A DNA stretch of 64,000 bases from Fontisubflavum oceani. Lineage in GTDB: Bacteria; Pseudomonadota; Alphaproteobacteria; Rhodobacterales; Rhodobacteraceae. The notes beneath the pieces were generated by a model, which ran no database searches, had not been told where the DNA came from, and saw only the letters and a list, made by a program, of their open reading frames with translations. Of the stretch, positions 63,969 through 64,000 are shown piece by piece. The first letter of the stretch is position 1. Every line of letters starts with the position of its first letter. The stretch spans positions 1,364,001 through 1,428,000 of the forward strand of contig NZ_CP129111.1 of assembly GCF_030407165.1 (NCBI RefSeq), in the 5' to 3' direction. Made by a program: the position numbers and the translations under genes.

Positions 63969-64000
63969 TGGGTCATAAGGTCAATCCGATTGGCATGCGC
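63968..64000 (+). CDS. rpsC: 30S ribosomal protein S3, N-terminus (partial)
   Basis: The window ends 11 codons into this gene: MGHKVNPIGMR, the universal S3 start. The ATG shares its first base with the rplV stop. The order rplB-rpsS-rplV-rpsC is standard for the S10 operon. Confidence 0.95.
   Translation, partial: MGHKVNPIGMR

Overview
The window is a G+C-rich stretch of an alphaproteobacterial chromosome, most likely a member of the Rhodobacteraceae (Roseobacter/Rhodobacter relatives). Grounds for this are the run pdxJ-acpS-lepB-rnc-era-DUF1491-recO, the ChvI/ChvG two-component system placed between pckA and a short HPr kinase-RapZ-EIIA-HPr cluster, methylsuccinyl-CoA dehydrogenase of the ethylmalonyl-CoA pathway, the etfBA/HIG1/PduO/3-hydroxyacyl-CoA dehydrogenase neighbourhood, and ribosomal protein L3 with a long Ala/Glu tail. 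This is inference from gene content and order; no 16S rRNA gene is present.

Layout. 1-7.2 kb: housekeeping genes for pyridoxal phosphate, acyl carrier protein activation, signal peptidase, RNase III, Era and RecO, with two LysE-type exporters inserted after pdxJ. 7.2-8.4 kb: a frameshifted AAA-type ATPase gene bracketed by clustered TTATCC/GGATAA motifs. 8.5-14.3 kb: methylsuccinyl-CoA dehydrogenase, a TauE-type exporter, a TauD-type dioxygenase and pckA. 14.6-20.1 kb: chvI-chvG-hprK-rapZ-EIIA-HPr, a regulatory phosphotransfer cluster, then an acyltransferase. 20.1-26.5 kb: mostly minus-strand genes for 3-hydroxybutyryl-CoA dehydrogenase, ETF, a hemolysin-III family protein, cobalamin adenosyltransferase, an SDR and an SH3 protein. 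26.6-32.4 kb: parC, DUF898, an M48 peptidase and a lipoprotein. 32.4-38.5 kb: a stand-alone tuf gene, a Tat-exported MsrB, an acyltransferase, gnd, small secreted proteins and a hexapeptide acetyltransferase.

38.5-64 kb is the translation/transcription supercluster: tRNA-Trp, secE, nusG, (TPR-sulfotransferase), rplKA, rplJL, rpoBC, (EamA transporter), rpsLG-fusA-tuf, rpsJ-rplCDW, (antisense Shedu defence gene), rplB-rpsS-rplV-rpsC. Three non-ribosomal genes sit inside this supercluster. The most striking is the DUF4263/Shedu nuclease gene between rplW and rplB, where the S10 operon is cut by a strong terminator and appears to restart from its own promoter.

A general warning applies: ten genes carry a single-base frameshift, including rpoB, rpoC, fusA, parC and rplL, which cannot all be inactive in a living cell. 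In each case restoring one base gives a full-length family-typical protein. Four or five are one-base losses, mostly in C/G runs; three of the five gains change CTGAAG to CTGGAAG. These are best read as sequencing/assembly errors, and I give whole-gene coordinates across each break.
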